DNA from: Marinobacter salinisoli
GTDB lineage: Bacteria; Pseudomonadota; Gammaproteobacteria; Pseudomonadales; Oleiphilaceae
Length of the DNA: 64,000 bases
Assembly: GCF_017301335.1 (NCBI RefSeq)
Contig: NZ_CP071247.1
Span: forward strand, 310,001-374,000
Direction: 5' to 3'
Positions 18,395 to 27,170 of this stretch are shown here, piece after piece. Under the pieces are notes generated by a model. It ran no database searches and had not been told where the DNA came from. It saw nothing but the letters and a program-made list of their open reading frames with translations. Every line of letters starts with the position of its first letter. The first letter of the stretch is position 1. Made by a program: the position numbers and the translations under genes.

Positions 18395-19771
18395 TCAGGT
18401 CAGTCCTCCGTGAGTCAGCTTGAGCGGATCCATCAGTTGCTCCAGCCGCTCGCGGCTCAGGCCACTGCGCTCCTCGGCCACATCAATCACGGGCCGGCCC
18501 GAGGCATAGGCTTCCTTGGCAATATCCGCCGCCAGGTTGTAGCCGATCTCCACATTAAGTGCCGTCACCAGAACCGGATTCCGACCCACACCGTCGTCCA
18601 GCGCCTGGGTATTCACCGTGAAGCCCCGGATCGCTTTATCCGCCAGCAGATTGGCGCTGTTACTCAGCAGGCTGATCATGTCCAGCAAGTTGGCTGCCAC
18701 CAGCGGCAGCATGACGTTCAGCTGGAAATTTCCGGACTGCCCGGCAATGGCCACGGTGCTGTCCAGCCCCATCACCTGAGCCGCTGCCATGGCAACCGAC
18801 TCCGGGATGACCGGGTTCACCTTACCCGGCATGATGCTGCTGCCCGGTTGCAACGCGGGCAGACTGATCTCGGCCAGACCATGGATCGGCCCGCTGTTCA
18901 TCCAGCGCAGGTCGTTCGCCATCTTGGTCAGCACAATGGCCAGACCACGCAGCTGGCCCGACAACGCAACCGGCGCGTCCACCGCACTCTGGCCGACAAA
19001 CTTGTGCTCCAGCTCGCGGAACGCATAGCCGGTGTTGGCATTCAGGAACCGGATAAACTGCTCGGCAAATTCCGCGCCGGCATTCACGCCCGAGCCGACG
19101 GCGGTGCCGCCCTGAGGCACCGCCAGCAAGTCGTCCATCGACGCTTCCAGCCGATGCCTGCAGGCCAGCAGTTGTTCACGCCAGGTGCGCAGCTCCTGCC
19201 CAAGGGTCACCGGCATGGCATCCATCAAATGGGTACGACCGGTTTTCACCTGGTCAGAGAACGCGGATTCACGTTCGTAGATCGTGCCGCACAAATGCGT
19301 GAGCGCCGGAATCAGGCGCTCCTGAACCGCAGTGACGGCGCTGATGTGGATGGCGGTTGGAATCACGTCGTTGGAGCTCTGGCTCATGTTGACGTGGTCA
19401 TTAGGGTGGATATCGATGCCCCGGTTTCGGCAGATGGCCGCCACCACCTCGTTCACATTCATGTTGGTACTGGTGCCAGAGCCGGTCTGGTAACGATCGA
19501 CAGGGAACTGGGCCGGATGCTCACCGTCAATCACGGCCTGGCAGGCAGTCACAATGGCGTCGCGCTGGTCATTCTCCAGCAGCCCCAGACTGGCATTGGC
19601 CTCGGCCGCCGCCCACTTGATCTGGGCCACGGCGGTGATGAAGGGCGCGGGCATCGCCAGCCCGCTGACCGGGAAGTTTTCAACCGCACGCTGGGTCTGG
19701 GCACCCCACAGTGCGTCTTCAGGCACCTGGACGTCACCCAGGCTGTCGGTTTCGGTTCGGAACTGGCTCAT
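18395..19771 (-). CDS. fumC: Class II fumarate hydratase
   Basis: Converts fumarate to malate in the TCA cycle; class II enzymes lack an iron-sulfur cluster and resist oxidation. The ATG at 19771 follows AGGAAGT; an upstream in-frame start is not used. Family signatures are GSGTSTNMNVNEV, SSNDVIPTAIHISA, VKTGRTHLMDAMPVTLGQE and the superfamily signature GSSIMPGKVNPVIPE. The length of 458 residues is typical. Confidence 0.96.
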   Translation of the reverse strand: MSQFRTETDSLGDVQVPEDALWGAQTQRAVENFPVSGLAMPAPFITAVAQIKWAAAEANASLGLLENDQRDAIVTACQAVIDGEHPAQFPVDRYQTGSGTSTNMNVNEVVAAICRNRGIDIHPNDHVNMSQSSNDVIPTAIHISAVTAVQERLIPALTHLCGTIYERESAFSDQVKTGRTHLMDAMPVTLGQELRTWREQLLACRHRLEASMDDLLAVPQGGTAVGSGVNAGAEFAEQFIRFLNANTGYAFRELEHKFVGQSAVDAPVALSGQLRGLAIVLTKMANDLRWMNSGPIHGLAEISLPALQPGSSIMPGKVNPVIPESVAMAAAQVMGLDSTVAIAGQSGNFQLNVMLPLVAANLLDMISLLSNSANLLADKAIRGFTVNTQALDDGVGRNPVLVTALNVEIGYNLAADIAKEAYASGRPVIDVAEERSGLSRERLEQLMDPLKLTHGGLT

Positions 19772-19828
19772 ACTTCCTGTACTCCTTACTGGCTGTCCCT
19801 GTCGGTACGGCAAAAACACCCGCAGCGG

Positions 19829-20110
19829 TCACCCGCCGTGGGGCTTCAGGCGAACGTGATCGCAGATACCGGTCACGTTGGCGAAATTAAGAATCAGCGT
19901 GTGTACCGTGTTGGTGTAGGTATCGTGCAAGTGGAACTTGAAGCGATGCTGTTTCTCCCCTTGAAGATAGGCATCATACTCGCGCACAAGTTCCCTGACA
20001 TCACCGCCCTCGTCACGGGTCCAGGTGGCGTTGAACGGCCCCAAAACAGCCCCGCCTGACAGGCAGATAGTCACCTCGTGGTTGGTCAGTCCGGTATCCT
20101 GGCCATTCAT
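19829..20110 (-). CDS. Small conserved-looking hypothetical protein (93 aa)
   Basis: The ATG at 20110 has GGGGAG eight bases upstream. The protein is soluble and beta-rich, with no signal peptide, metal motif or membrane segment (for example EVTICLSGGAVLGPFNATW and HRFKFHLHDTYTNTVHTLI). It lies 57 bases upstream of fumC on the same strand and could share its promoter. I do not recognise a family. Confidence 0.6.
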   Translation of the reverse strand: MNGQDTGLTNHEVTICLSGGAVLGPFNATWTRDEGGDVRELVREYDAYLQGEKQHRFKFHLHDTYTNTVHTLILNFANVTGICDHVRLKPHGG

Positions 20111-20339
20111 GCTGGCTCTCCCCTTTCTGGTTTTGGCGTATCTCTCGCTAAGTGTAGTCGCTGGGGGCAAGCCCGCATCCTCAATCAGGCATGGAAGATC
20201 CGGATTTTACGGACATTATTGTTTACTCCGGCGCTAACGGATTATTGAATCAGGCCGGGCAATGTAGACAATGAATCGTTGGCCGAGAGCGTCAGCGTCA
20301 GCCTGCACCCGCTGCTGGCGAAAGCTTGTCGAGGGCTCC

Positions 20340-21362
20340 ATGAACGATGAACCACTGATACGCGCCCGGGCCATGACAGCGGTACCGGACGTCATCCGGG
20401 AGTTGGGTGCGGACCCGGCCCCCTTTCTGGCTCGTTTCGATCTGCGCGAAGAGATGATCGACGACCCCAAGCAGATGATGCCCTACCTCAGCCTCATCCG
20501 GATGATGGAGCAGGCTGCGGAGGACTTCGGCTGCCTGGACTTTGGCCTGAGGGTAGGCCTGAAACAGGGCATGACTGTGCTGGGCCCCATTGCGGTGATA
20601 GCCCAGAACTCGTCCACCGTGGAAGAAGCCCTGAATCATGTCATTCAATACATCGGCTACCACAGCCCGGCGGTCTTCCTGCGCTTGCAGCCCCTGGAGG
20701 AAGGCAAGGCCCGCACCCTGAAGTTTGATATCAACCTGACCCAGGGCCAGGAACGGGCGCAGACTGTCGAGATGAGCCTGGTGCTGGCGATCCAGGTGCT
20801 GCGAGTTCTGATCGGCAAGGCTTTTGTCCCGCGCCACATCCGCTTTCGCCATCAAATGATCAGTCCGATGGCCCGGTACCGCACCATTTTCGCCGGCCCG
20901 GTCAGCTTCGGGGAGCCGGTGAATGCCATTACCATCGCCAACATCGATCTCACCCGTCCCATCCTGCAAAGCGACCCGGCGCTGCTCAATGCCATGGAGG
21001 AGTTCGTCCGGCAGAAACTGGCCCAGCAACGGACCACCCTCCGGGAAAACGTTCGTTCTCTGGTGATTTCGCTGCTGCCCCTGGAACGCCGCTGCACCAT
21101 TACCCTGATTGCGCGCCACCTGGCGGTCAGTGAACGCACCCTGCAACGCCGGCTCAAAAAGGAAGACATCGTGTTCGAAAATCTGGTGGACGAGGTTCGC
21201 CGGGAACTGGCCGAAGACTACCTGCGGGAGAGGAGCATGAGTATGAGCCAGGTCGCCGGACTGCTGGGTTACGGGCAGCAGAGCTCGTTCAACCGCGCCT
21301 GCGTTCGGTGGTTCGGCACGTCACCGAAGGCGATGCGTGCGGCTCTGATCGCCGCCCGATGA
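20340..21362 (+). CDS. AraC-family transcriptional regulator
   Basis: A 340-residue regulator with an N-terminal ligand-sensing domain of the Arabinose_bd type found in OruR/ArgR-like and fatty-acid or alkane regulators (residues about 15-215). The C-terminal AraC HTH domain (about 235-335) is recognised by ARHLAVSERTLQRRLKKE in the first helix-turn-helix and AGLLGYGQQSSFNRACVRWF in the second. The ATG at 20340 follows GAGGG; the longer frame is rejected. It lies upstream of, and in the same direction as, the cupin-ligase-SDR-dehydrogenase genes, so it is their likely regulator. Confidence 0.88.
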   Translation: MNDEPLIRARAMTAVPDVIRELGADPAPFLARFDLREEMIDDPKQMMPYLSLIRMMEQAAEDFGCLDFGLRVGLKQGMTVLGPIAVIAQNSSTVEEALNHVIQYIGYHSPAVFLRLQPLEEGKARTLKFDINLTQGQERAQTVEMSLVLAIQVLRVLIGKAFVPRHIRFRHQMISPMARYRTIFAGPVSFGEPVNAITIANIDLTRPILQSDPALLNAMEEFVRQKLAQQRTTLRENVRSLVISLLPLERRCTITLIARHLAVSERTLQRRLKKEDIVFENLVDEVRRELAEDYLRERSMSMSQVAGLLGYGQQSSFNRACVRWFGTSPKAMRAALIAAR

Positions 21363-21520
21363 GCAATGGCGTGCCGTCGCCGGGGCTGCGGCCACTTTTC
21401 ACCTCCGGTACAGGTTCCGGCAAAAATGGCGTGAAAAGCTAAAATTTACTGGGTCACCATGGGCCAACATGGATACTGAACTTCCATAATAAGACAACGA
21501 CCAACAACAGGAGCGAACCT

Positions 21521-22036
21521 ATGCTTCCGGTGACTGTTCAGGACAATGACACTCTTCTGACCATCAACTCCAACGACGCGCCCGTTTATAAAGACATCCT
21601 GGTTCCGGGGCTGGATGTTCAGCCGTTGTTTCTGGACCCGACCAGGGGCACCTGGACCCTGCGTGTGTTCTTCCACCCGGGCGTGAAACTGCCAACCCAC
21701 TACCACACCGGCACCGTGCACTTCTGGACCCTCTCGGGCCGCTGGAACTATGTCGAACACCCGGATCAGCCACAAACCGCGGGCAGCTACCTGTTTGAAC
21801 CCGGCGGCAGCATCCATACCTTCAACGTCCCCGAGGACAACAAAGAAGTCACGGAAACGGTGATGATCATCGAAGGCGCCAACGTGAACTTCGATGAAAA
21901 TGGCGAATATCACAGTATTCTGGATGCCAGCTCGATCATGGCCATGATCGAAGCCTGCATCCAGGAGCGCGGTCTGGACCCGTCCATGTACATCACCACA
22001 CCGACGCCGAATCACGCCGACAAAATTTCCCGCTAA
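21521..22036 (+). CDS. Cupin-fold protein, 2,4'-dihydroxyacetophenone dioxygenase-like
   Basis: A 171-residue single-cupin protein. Likely metal ligands are His60, His62 and His67 in LPTHYHTGTVHFWTLSG and His99 in PGGSIHTFNVPE. The overall look (KDILVPGLDVQPLFLDP, GRWNYVEHPD) matches a group often annotated as 2,4'-dihydroxyacetophenone dioxygenase family, but that reaction is shown for few members. GGAGCG precedes the ATG. First structural gene after the AraC regulator; a ring- or ketone-cleaving role upstream of the acyl-CoA ligase is possible. Confidence 0.75.
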   Translation: MLPVTVQDNDTLLTINSNDAPVYKDILVPGLDVQPLFLDPTRGTWTLRVFFHPGVKLPTHYHTGTVHFWTLSGRWNYVEHPDQPQTAGSYLFEPGGSIHTFNVPEDNKEVTETVMIIEGANVNFDENGEYHSILDASSIMAMIEACIQERGLDPSMYITTPTPNHADKISR

Positions 22037-22044
22037 CAACAGGC

Positions 22045-22070
22045 GGCCTGGGGCGAAACTCGCCCCGGCC
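22045..22070 (+). terminator. GC-rich intercistronic hairpin after cupin gene
   Basis: GGCC-T-GGGGCGA and TCGCCCC-GGCC pair around an AAC loop. There is no T-run, so it may stabilise or process mRNA, or act as a weak attenuator, rather than terminate. Confidence 0.4.
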
Positions 22071-22196
22071 GGCTTGCCAGCGGCACTCACATTCTGATTG
22101 CATGGCACCGACAACGGGGTCCTCAGGTCATGGCCTGATACCGGCCGGGTACCGAGGGCAAACATCACTGGTTGCTGAATTGGAGAAACAAGCGCA

Positions 22197-23822
22197 ATGC
22201 AACAACAACCCTGGCTCCAGCATTATCCAGAAAACGTTCCTCACACCATCAATCCTGACGAGTTCAGTTCCGTTCAGGCACTGTTTAAACAGGCCGTCGA
22301 TAACTTCCCCGACCACGTGGCGCTGGAATGCTTTGGCCTCACGCTGACCTACCAGCAGCTCGACACCGTTTCAAACACTCTTGCCGCAGCCATGCAGAAA
22401 GAGTTCGGCATCACCAAGGGTGACCGTGTCGCCGTGATGCTCCCCAACCTGTTCGCCTATCCCATTTCCTTGCTGGCGATCCTCAAAACCGGGGCGATTC
22501 AGGTTAATGTGAACCCCCTGTACACGCCGAGGGAACTGGAACACCAGCTCAACGATTCGGGTGCAGAACACATCATCATCTACACCGGTTCTACACCCGC
22601 ACTGGCCGAGATTCGGGAAAAAACATCGATTCGGAACGTGGTCACGGTAGGCCCTGGGGACGGTTCCGGCGCAGACATTCCGGCACCACCCATCGCGGAG
22701 AACCTGGGCGACCACATCCGCCTGACCGACCTGCTGACCCGACATGAAGGTGAGAAGCCGGCCGTCGTGGAACTGAACGGGGACGATGTACTGTTCCTGC
22801 AATACACCGGCGGCACCACCGGCCCTTCCAAGGGAGCCACCCTGACTCACCGCAACCTGGTGGCCAACACATTGCAGTTCAAAGCCTTCGTTCCGGACGC
22901 CAACGAACCCGGCAAGGAGTGCGTGGTGCTATCGCTGCCGATGTACCACATCTTCGGACTGATGATTTACGTGGCTTACGCGGCCATCGGAGCAAAGGCC
23001 ATTCTGATTCCGAATCCGCGCGACATGGATGCCTACATTGGTGCCATCAAGAATGCGGGGTTCTCGGTAATTGGCGGCGTGAACACTCTGTTTGCCGGCA
23101 TGACCATGCATCCGGAATTTAAGAACGTCGATTTCTCCCGCTACAAGGTCGCTTTCGGCGGTGGTTCCAAGATTTTCGCGAGCACCTCTGAGCGCTGGCA
23201 CGAGATCACCGGCTCTCACATCATCGAGGGCTTCGGTCTGTCAGAAACGGCTCCGATCCTCACCCTGAACCTGATGAGCAATAACGAATTCACCGGCACC
23301 GTAGGCTACCCCGTCCCATCCACCGACGTGAAAGTGCTCGGTGCGGATGACCAGCCGCTGCCGCCGGGCGAACCGGGCGAAATCTGCGCCAAGGGGCCTC
23401 AGGTCATGAAGGGCTACTGGAACCGAGAGCAGGCCACCGCGGAGGTTTTCACACCGGACGGTTATTTCCGTACCGGTGACATTGCGGTAATGCACGAGGA
23501 TGGCAAGTTCGAGATCGTTGACCGCAAGAAAGACATGCTCATCGTGTCCGGCTTTAACGTCTACCCCAATGAGGTCGAGGGGGTCGTCTGCGAACTGGAC
23601 AGTGTCGCCGAAGCCGCAGTGGTTGGCGCACCGGACGACAAGACCGGGGAGCGGGTCAAGCTCTTTGTCTCGGCCTCCGGCAAGGGCGAGCTGGACGAGG
23701 ACGCCATTATCGCGCACTGCCGAGCCAACCTCGCGGCCTACAAGGTGCCCAGGGAAGTGGTGGTGCTAGACGAAATCCCCAAGTCCAATGTGGGCAAGAT
23801 CCTGCGCCGGAACCTGCGCTGA
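22197..23822 (+). CDS. Acyl-CoA ligase (long-chain fatty acid type, FadD-like)
   Basis: AMP-forming ligase that activates a carboxylic acid to its CoA thioester. The 541-residue length fits FadD-type enzymes. Motifs are the ATP-binding YTGGTTGPSKGATLTH (P-loop), EGFGLSETAP, YFRTGDIAVMHEDGKFEIVD, and a C-terminal catalytic Lys in PKSNVGKILRR. TTGGAG lies 11 bases before the ATG. In this cluster it probably activates a medium- or long-chain or cyclic acid made by the neighbouring oxidoreductases; chain length cannot be read from the sequence. Confidence 0.9.
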   Translation: MQQQPWLQHYPENVPHTINPDEFSSVQALFKQAVDNFPDHVALECFGLTLTYQQLDTVSNTLAAAMQKEFGITKGDRVAVMLPNLFAYPISLLAILKTGAIQVNVNPLYTPRELEHQLNDSGAEHIIIYTGSTPALAEIREKTSIRNVVTVGPGDGSGADIPAPPIAENLGDHIRLTDLLTRHEGEKPAVVELNGDDVLFLQYTGGTTGPSKGATLTHRNLVANTLQFKAFVPDANEPGKECVVLSLPMYHIFGLMIYVAYAAIGAKAILIPNPRDMDAYIGAIKNAGFSVIGGVNTLFAGMTMHPEFKNVDFSRYKVAFGGGSKIFASTSERWHEITGSHIIEGFGLSETAPILTLNLMSNNEFTGTVGYPVPSTDVKVLGADDQPLPPGEPGEICAKGPQVMKGYWNREQATAEVFTPDGYFRTGDIAVMHEDGKFEIVDRKKDMLIVSGFNVYPNEVEGVVCELDSVAEAAVVGAPDDKTGERVKLFVSASGKGELDEDAIIAHCRANLAAYKVPREVVVLDEIPKSNVGKILRRNLR

Positions 23823-23839
23823 TCCTGACACCAGCCAAC

Positions 23840-23869
23840 GGGGCCCCGATACGCGTCATCGGCGGCCCC
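23840..23869 (+). terminator. GC-rich intercistronic hairpin after ligase gene
   Basis: GGGGCC-CCGAT pairs with ATCGG-C-GGCCCC, with one bulged base. No T-run follows. The position matches the hairpins after the other genes of this cluster. Confidence 0.45.
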
Positions 23870-23900
23870 AACATTTCTCCAACAACAAGAACACACCACC

Positions 23901-24923
23901 ATGGCCAAGACGTCTCCCCCCACTGGTAAAGACGGGCAAACGCCCGAACTTCCGAACAAAGTCTTCATCACCGGCGCCAACGGGTTTATCGGCCGCAAAC
24001 TCTATGACCGCTACAAAGGGTTGGGTTGCGAGGTGGCCGGCATGGATCTGCACTCCGACGAATCCCGCAATGTCGTGCCCGGTGACCTGACCGAACCCGA
24101 CACCTGGCAAGACTACGCCCGCGGCTGCGATCTGTTCATCAATACCGCGGCGGTTGTGTCACTGGCAGCGGACTGGGACGACTACACCCGAGTATCCCTG
24201 GCCGGCGTTCGCAACGCCCTCGACGTTGCCATCCGCGGCGGCGCCCAGCGCTTCGTGCATTTCTCGTCCATTGCCGCCATGGGTTATGACTACCCGCCGG
24301 GGGCCGATGAACGGGCCCCCGTGGTCATTGGCGAACACTACCGTTACGGCGTGGCCAAAGGCGCCTCCGAACACGCCGTGCTGGCCGCCCACGCTGCCGG
24401 GGAAATCGACTGCACCATCATCCGGCCCGGCGATGTCTACGGCCCCGGATCGCGTCCGTGGCTGCTCGAACCGCTGAAAATGGCCAAGGCCGGACAACTG
24501 ATTCTGCCTGATGGCGGCAAGGGCATTCATACCCCGGTTTATATCGATGACCTGGTGGACGGCACCGTTCTGGCAGCGGGCCTGCCGGCCGGCAGTGGGC
24601 GCATCTTCATCCTCTGGGGCGATGAACCCATCACCTGCCGGGAATTTTTCTCCAACCACTGGGCCTGGGCCGGGCGCAAGGGTGCGCCCCCGAGCCTGCC
24701 GCTGGCGGCGGCACTGAAACTCACCACCAGCCTCTGGTGGCTGAACAAGAAGCTCAAACGCAACAATGAAGTGACACCGGACACCATGCTGATGCTCTCC
24801 CGCAAGGGCGGTTACACGATGACAAACGCCCGCAAACACCTGGGGTTTGAGCCCAGGGTGAACCTGGAGGAAGGCCTCAAGCGTTCCGAAGCATGGCTTC
24901 GGGACATTGGTGAACTGGCGTAA
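23901..24923 (+). CDS. Extended SDR, NAD(P)-dependent (3-beta-HSD/epimerase-like)
   Basis: A 340-residue extended short-chain dehydrogenase. The cofactor motif is FITGANGFIGRKL (about residues 22-34), the catalytic Ser is in HFSSIAAMG, and the catalytic Tyr-Lys pair is in YGVAK. RPGDVYGPGSRPWL is a common substrate-loop signature of 3-beta-hydroxysteroid dehydrogenase and OleD-like reductases. A role as a hydroxy/keto oxidoreductase acting on acyl-CoA or alicyclic compounds is inferred from context with the ligase. Confidence 0.82.
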   Translation: MAKTSPPTGKDGQTPELPNKVFITGANGFIGRKLYDRYKGLGCEVAGMDLHSDESRNVVPGDLTEPDTWQDYARGCDLFINTAAVVSLAADWDDYTRVSLAGVRNALDVAIRGGAQRFVHFSSIAAMGYDYPPGADERAPVVIGEHYRYGVAKGASEHAVLAAHAAGEIDCTIIRPGDVYGPGSRPWLLEPLKMAKAGQLILPDGGKGIHTPVYIDDLVDGTVLAAGLPAGSGRIFILWGDEPITCREFFSNHWAWAGRKGAPPSLPLAAALKLTTSLWWLNKKLKRNNEVTPDTMLMLSRKGGYTMTNARKHLGFEPRVNLEEGLKRSEAWLRDIGELA

Positions 24924-24954
24924 AACCCGAACGTCGCCGGCGCGGAGTCAATCC

Positions 24955-24977
24955 GGGCCGGTGCAACCGGCCCCTTT
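24955..24977 (+). terminator. GC-rich intercistronic hairpin after SDR gene
   Basis: GGGCCGGT and ACCGGCCC form a perfect 8-bp stem with a GCA loop, followed by CTTTG. This is the most terminator-like hairpin of the cluster, but the T-run is short. It lies 17 bases before the dehydrogenase start. Confidence 0.55.
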
Positions 24978-24994
24978 GAGACAGGAGACCGATC

Positions 24995-26077
24995 ATGCGC
25001 GGAGCCGTCGTTGAAAATAACAAGCTGAAGGTAACAGACGTACCGGAGCCCACCCCGAAACCGAACGAACTGCTGGTCAAGTCCATGGTGTGCGGCATCT
25101 GCGGGACCGACCTGCATTGTGTCCACCACGCCAATGACATGGCCGAAGCCACCCGCCAGATCATCGGCCAGCCGCTGGTCGACATCAGCCAGCCCATCTC
25201 CCTGGGCCACGAATTTGTGGGTGAAGTGCTGGAAAGCAATGCCCCCGGAACCTCCTTCAAACCCGGCGACCAGGTCGTTTCGTTGCCATTTCTGATGCGT
25301 GAAGACGGCATGGCCTTTATCGGCTCCGGCACCCCCAGCCTGCCCGGCGGCTTTTCGGAACGCCTGCTGCTGGACAGCCGGCTGACCATGAAAGTGCCCA
25401 ACGGACTGGATCCGGATATTGCCTCGCTGACCGAACCCATGGCCGTCGCCCTGCACGCGGTGAATCGTGGTGAGCCGAGCCCGAACCACGTGCCGCTGGT
25501 GATCGGCTGTGGCCCTATCGGCCTGGCGGTGATTGCGGTGCTGAAGATGAAGAACATCGGCCCGATCGTGGCGTCGGACTTCTCGGCGGCGCGCCGGGAT
25601 CTGGCCAGGCAGGTGGGTGCCGATGTGGTGGTTAATCCAGCGCAACAATCACCCTATGAAAGCTGGCAGGAAGCGGCCAAGGCCAGTGCCGCCGACCAGG
25701 CGGGCCCGTTTTCCCCTCTGTTCGGCGGCGCGGACCTGAGGCCATCACTGATCTTCGAATGCGTGGGCATTCCCGGGTTGATCCAGAACGTCTGTGCCGG
25801 TGCGCCCTACGGTGCGAGAGTGGTTGTGGTGGGCCTGTGCATGGAACCGGATAACATGGTGCCGGCATTCCCGATCCTGAAAGAACTGGATCTGCGCTTT
25901 GCCAGCTTCTACACCCCGGAAGAGTTTGGCGCGACCCTGCATCACCTCGCCGAGGGCGAACTCGAGGCCAGCAACCTGATCTCCGATACGGTGGGGTTGG
26001 ACGACATTGCATCGGCCTTTGAGCGGCTCGGAAAACCCGAAAAAGACATCAAGATACTGGTGAAACCGTCGGAGTAA
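24995..26077 (+). CDS. Zinc-dependent alcohol dehydrogenase family (MDR)
   Basis: A 360-residue medium-chain dehydrogenase. Catalytic zinc ligands are in CGICGTD (residues 33-39) and LGHEFVGEV. The Rossmann motif is VIGCGPIGLAVIAV. The four-cysteine structural-zinc lobe common in alcohol dehydrogenases is absent: the region after GDQVVSLP reads FLMREDGMAF with no cysteines. A stretch of about 25 residues (NDMAEATRQIIGQPLVDISQ) between the first ligand and GHE is longer than usual. ACAGGAGA precedes the ATG. Last gene of the AraC-linked cluster; it likely oxidises an alcohol intermediate. Confidence 0.85.
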   Translation: MRGAVVENNKLKVTDVPEPTPKPNELLVKSMVCGICGTDLHCVHHANDMAEATRQIIGQPLVDISQPISLGHEFVGEVLESNAPGTSFKPGDQVVSLPFLMREDGMAFIGSGTPSLPGGFSERLLLDSRLTMKVPNGLDPDIASLTEPMAVALHAVNRGEPSPNHVPLVIGCGPIGLAVIAVLKMKNIGPIVASDFSAARRDLARQVGADVVVNPAQQSPYESWQEAAKASAADQAGPFSPLFGGADLRPSLIFECVGIPGLIQNVCAGAPYGARVVVVGLCMEPDNMVPAFPILKELDLRFASFYTPEEFGATLHHLAEGELEASNLISDTVGLDDIASAFERLGKPEKDIKILVKPSE

Positions 26078-26089
26078 CATGCTGCCTGC

Positions 26090-26110
26090 GGGCTCCCGGC
26101 TCGGGAGCCC
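26090..26110. terminator. Hairpin between converging dehydrogenase and transporter genes
   Basis: GGGCTCCC and GGGAGCCC pair around a 5-base loop. No long T-run is present on either strand, so its strength as a terminator is uncertain; position between convergent genes supports that role. Confidence 0.5.
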
Positions 26111-26118
26111 TGCGGGTC

Positions 26119-26988
26119 TTACTGATGTGCCGGCACCAGCTTTCGGCCCAGGCCGATCAGCACCGCACCGAAGCCGTACATCATGATGCTGTAGATCACT
26201 GCTGGCACAGACATCTCGCTGGATTCCAGCAGCGTCAGCGTCACCATCAGGGCGATGGTGCCGTTCTTGATGCCCAGCTCGATGGCCACCGCCAGAGACT
26301 CCCGCTGGGACAGCCCCGCCAGGCGGCTGATGCCAAGCCCCACGATCAGCCCCGCCAGGTTCAGCAGGAAGGCCGCAGGCCCTGCTTCAGAAATCAGTGT
26401 CGGCAACCGCTCCCTGGCCCCCCAGAGAATCGCCACAATCAGCAGCAACAGCACCACGCCGCCAAAGATGCTCACCACACCCTCGGCTTTTCTGGCGGTT
26501 TCCGGCGCCCGTGTACGAATGAACATCCCGATCGCCACAGGCAACAGCACAATCACCACCAGCATGGCGATGGTCTTGCCGGCCGGGAGGGCAATATCGG
26601 CGCCCTCGCCGAAGTACATTTTCAGGGCGTAGTTGGTGAACAGCGGCAAGGTAAGAATCGTGATCAGGCTGGCCGAGACGGTCAACAGGATAGACAGGGC
26701 GATATTGCCGCGCGCCAGCAGGGCAAACAGGTTGGAGGTGGTCCCCCCCGGACAGGCGGCAATAATGACCAGCCCGACCGCCAGAGCCGGTGCCAGCCCC
26801 AGCACCTGAGCAATACCAAAGGCCGCCAGCGGCATCACCAGAATCTGGGCCACAGTGCCAACCAGAATACTTTTTGGATTGCGCGTGACCTGGCCAAAAT
26901 CGCGCAGGGTCAGCGTCAGGCCAATACCGACCATGATGATGAACAGGGAGACAGGCAGGCCGATTGAGATAAGCGGACTGGATTCCAC
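26119..26988 (-). CDS. Bile acid:sodium symporter (BASS) family transporter
   Basis: A 289-residue inner-membrane protein with nine or ten hydrophobic segments. Family features are AACPGGTTSNLFALLARGN, the crossover region carrying one set of sodium ligands, and the C-terminal ELGIKNGTIALMVTLTLL. Bacterial BASS proteins carry organic acids, steroids or pantoate; the true substrate is open. It converges on the AraC-linked cluster and may or may not serve it. Confidence 0.85.
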   Translation of the reverse strand: MESSPLISIGLPVSLFIIMVGIGLTLTLRDFGQVTRNPKSILVGTVAQILVMPLAAFGIAQVLGLAPALAVGLVIIAACPGGTTSNLFALLARGNIALSILLTVSASLITILTLPLFTNYALKMYFGEGADIALPAGKTIAMLVVIVLLPVAIGMFIRTRAPETARKAEGVVSIFGGVVLLLLIVAILWGARERLPTLISEAGPAAFLLNLAGLIVGLGISRLAGLSQRESLAVAIELGIKNGTIALMVTLTLLESSEMSVPAVIYSIMMYGFGAVLIGLGRKLVPAHQ

Positions 26989-27170
26989 AGAAAAACCCCG
27001 ACTTTTGTCATTGTTGATTTTGTAGTTGTTAATGTAGGCGAATCGCGCCTGGGAGCACCCGGTTTCAGGCTCTTGGCGCAGGAAAATCCGTACCGTACTG
27101 CCCGACAGTCTAAATCAAAGCCTGCCTTTGAAATGTAAAGAAATTTACAGTTTCGAGGGTAAACGTTGGG

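Noticed and set aside
18209..20059. Long plus-strand open frame of 616 codons
   Set aside because: It lies antisense to fumC with matching codon phase, has no ribosome-binding site, and its translation is His/Gln/Arg-rich with no domain.
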